Origin: Lyngbya sp. PCC 8106
GTDB taxonomy: Bacteria > Cyanobacteriota > Cyanobacteriia > Cyanobacteriales > Microcoleaceae
Assembly (NCBI RefSeq): GCF_000169095.1
Contig: NZ_AAVU01000034.1
Coordinates: forward strand, 14,695 to 78,694
DNA length: 64,000 nt
Direction: 5' to 3'
Shown: one piece after another, positions 63,766-64,000 of the stretch
Numbering within the stretch: the stretch's first letter is position 1
How the letters are laid out: the number at the start of each line of letters is the position of its first letter
Translations under genes and position numbers: made by a program
The notes under the pieces: model-generated
The model's database searches: none
What the model was told of the DNA's origin: nothing
Seen by the model: the letters and a program-made list of their open reading frames with translations, nothing else

Positions 63766-64000
63766 ATGGTATTTTTTCTCAGTGATGGAGGAGCGGGTTT
63801 AATTAACTTTGGTGGCATTAATCCACCTGATCGTGAGACAGTCGTTAATAGCATCGTTGTTCCTCCAATTGTACCGAACGTTCCGCTTGCGGGAGAAGAC
63901 GTATTTTTCGAGTTTGAAGAAATTGGGAATATTCCATTAATTGCACCCGAAGGCGGATTTACACTTCGTCCAATTGTACCTGTGACTCGGAATCCCGGAG
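63766..64000 (+). CDS. Hypothetical protein, cut by right window edge
   Basis: The frame opens at ATG 63766 (MVFFLSDGGAGLINFGG) and stays open to the last base, 78 codons. An in-frame stop lies 30 bp upstream, so the gene starts here or at a nearby alternative codon. The product is rich in Pro, Val and Ile (VVPPIVPNVPLAGED) and lacks a recognisable domain so far. It is close to the end of the IS605 element, so it could be a gene whose 5' end was displaced. Confidence 0.5.
   Translation, partial: MVFFLSDGGAGLINFGGINPPDRETVVNSIVVPPIVPNVPLAGEDVFFEFEEIGNIPLIAPEGGFTLRPIVPVTRNPG

Overview
The window looks like a filamentous, multicellular cyanobacterium. GCGATCGC-type (HIP1) palindromes are frequent, there are three GUN4-domain proteins, a Ycf52-like acetyltransferase, a TPR-CHAT protein and a membrane-linked Ser/Thr kinase, and the TnpA/TnpB elements are of cyanobacterial IS200/IS605 type. 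I cannot name the genus from sequence alone.

Region 1 (1-13932, all minus strand) is a co-directional block. In transcription order it encodes a coiled-coil protein, a zinc-ribbon dynamin-like GTPase, a tandem CbbX/SpoVK-type AAA+ ATPase, three zinc-ribbon/GUN4 proteins (the last two tandemly duplicated), an Hsp70 with a short C-terminal part, a coiled-coil protein, an NrdG-like radical-SAM activase overlapping it by 4 bp, and a further zinc-ribbon/coiled-coil protein running off the left edge. Five of these proteins share one N-terminal zinc-ribbon module, which suggests they dock on a common partner. I do not recognise this set as a named system, and it is my main candidate for something undescribed.

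Region 2 (14597-34336) is a defence island. A small membrane protein is followed by a class 2-like DISARM locus (drmMII, drmA, drmB and, convergently, a probable drmE) that lacks drmC. Then come an ABC-F gene fragment, a second dynamin-like GTPase, and a 1775-residue STAND-like NTPase with an N-terminal Cap4/DUF4297-like nuclease motif (Avs-like) behind a very good promoter.

Region 3 (34338-38880) is a wrecked recD2 helicase gene. It carries a TnpB-only element and an IS605-type TnpA/TnpB element, a nonsense codon, a frameshift, and loss of the ATPase core. A photolyase gene follows (39079-40617).

Region 4 (40651-46882, minus) is a MoxR / vWA / VMAP ternary conflict system with two FGE-sulfatase-fold proteins. 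The C-termini of both look like diversity-generating-retroelement variable regions, although no reverse transcriptase lies in the window.

Region 5 (47100-64000) is mixed. It holds small regulators (winged-helix, double HTH, excisionase-like), an NmrA-like SDR, a YugP-like zinc peptidase, a Ser/Thr kinase, a TPR-CHAT protein, two more IS200/IS605 elements, tRNA-Pro(UGG) with an inverted 3'-half remnant of a tRNA-Pro nearby, a GNAT acetyltransferase, an ACT-domain protein, an alpha/beta hydrolase behind a 173-bp tandem duplication, and a truncated gene at the right edge.
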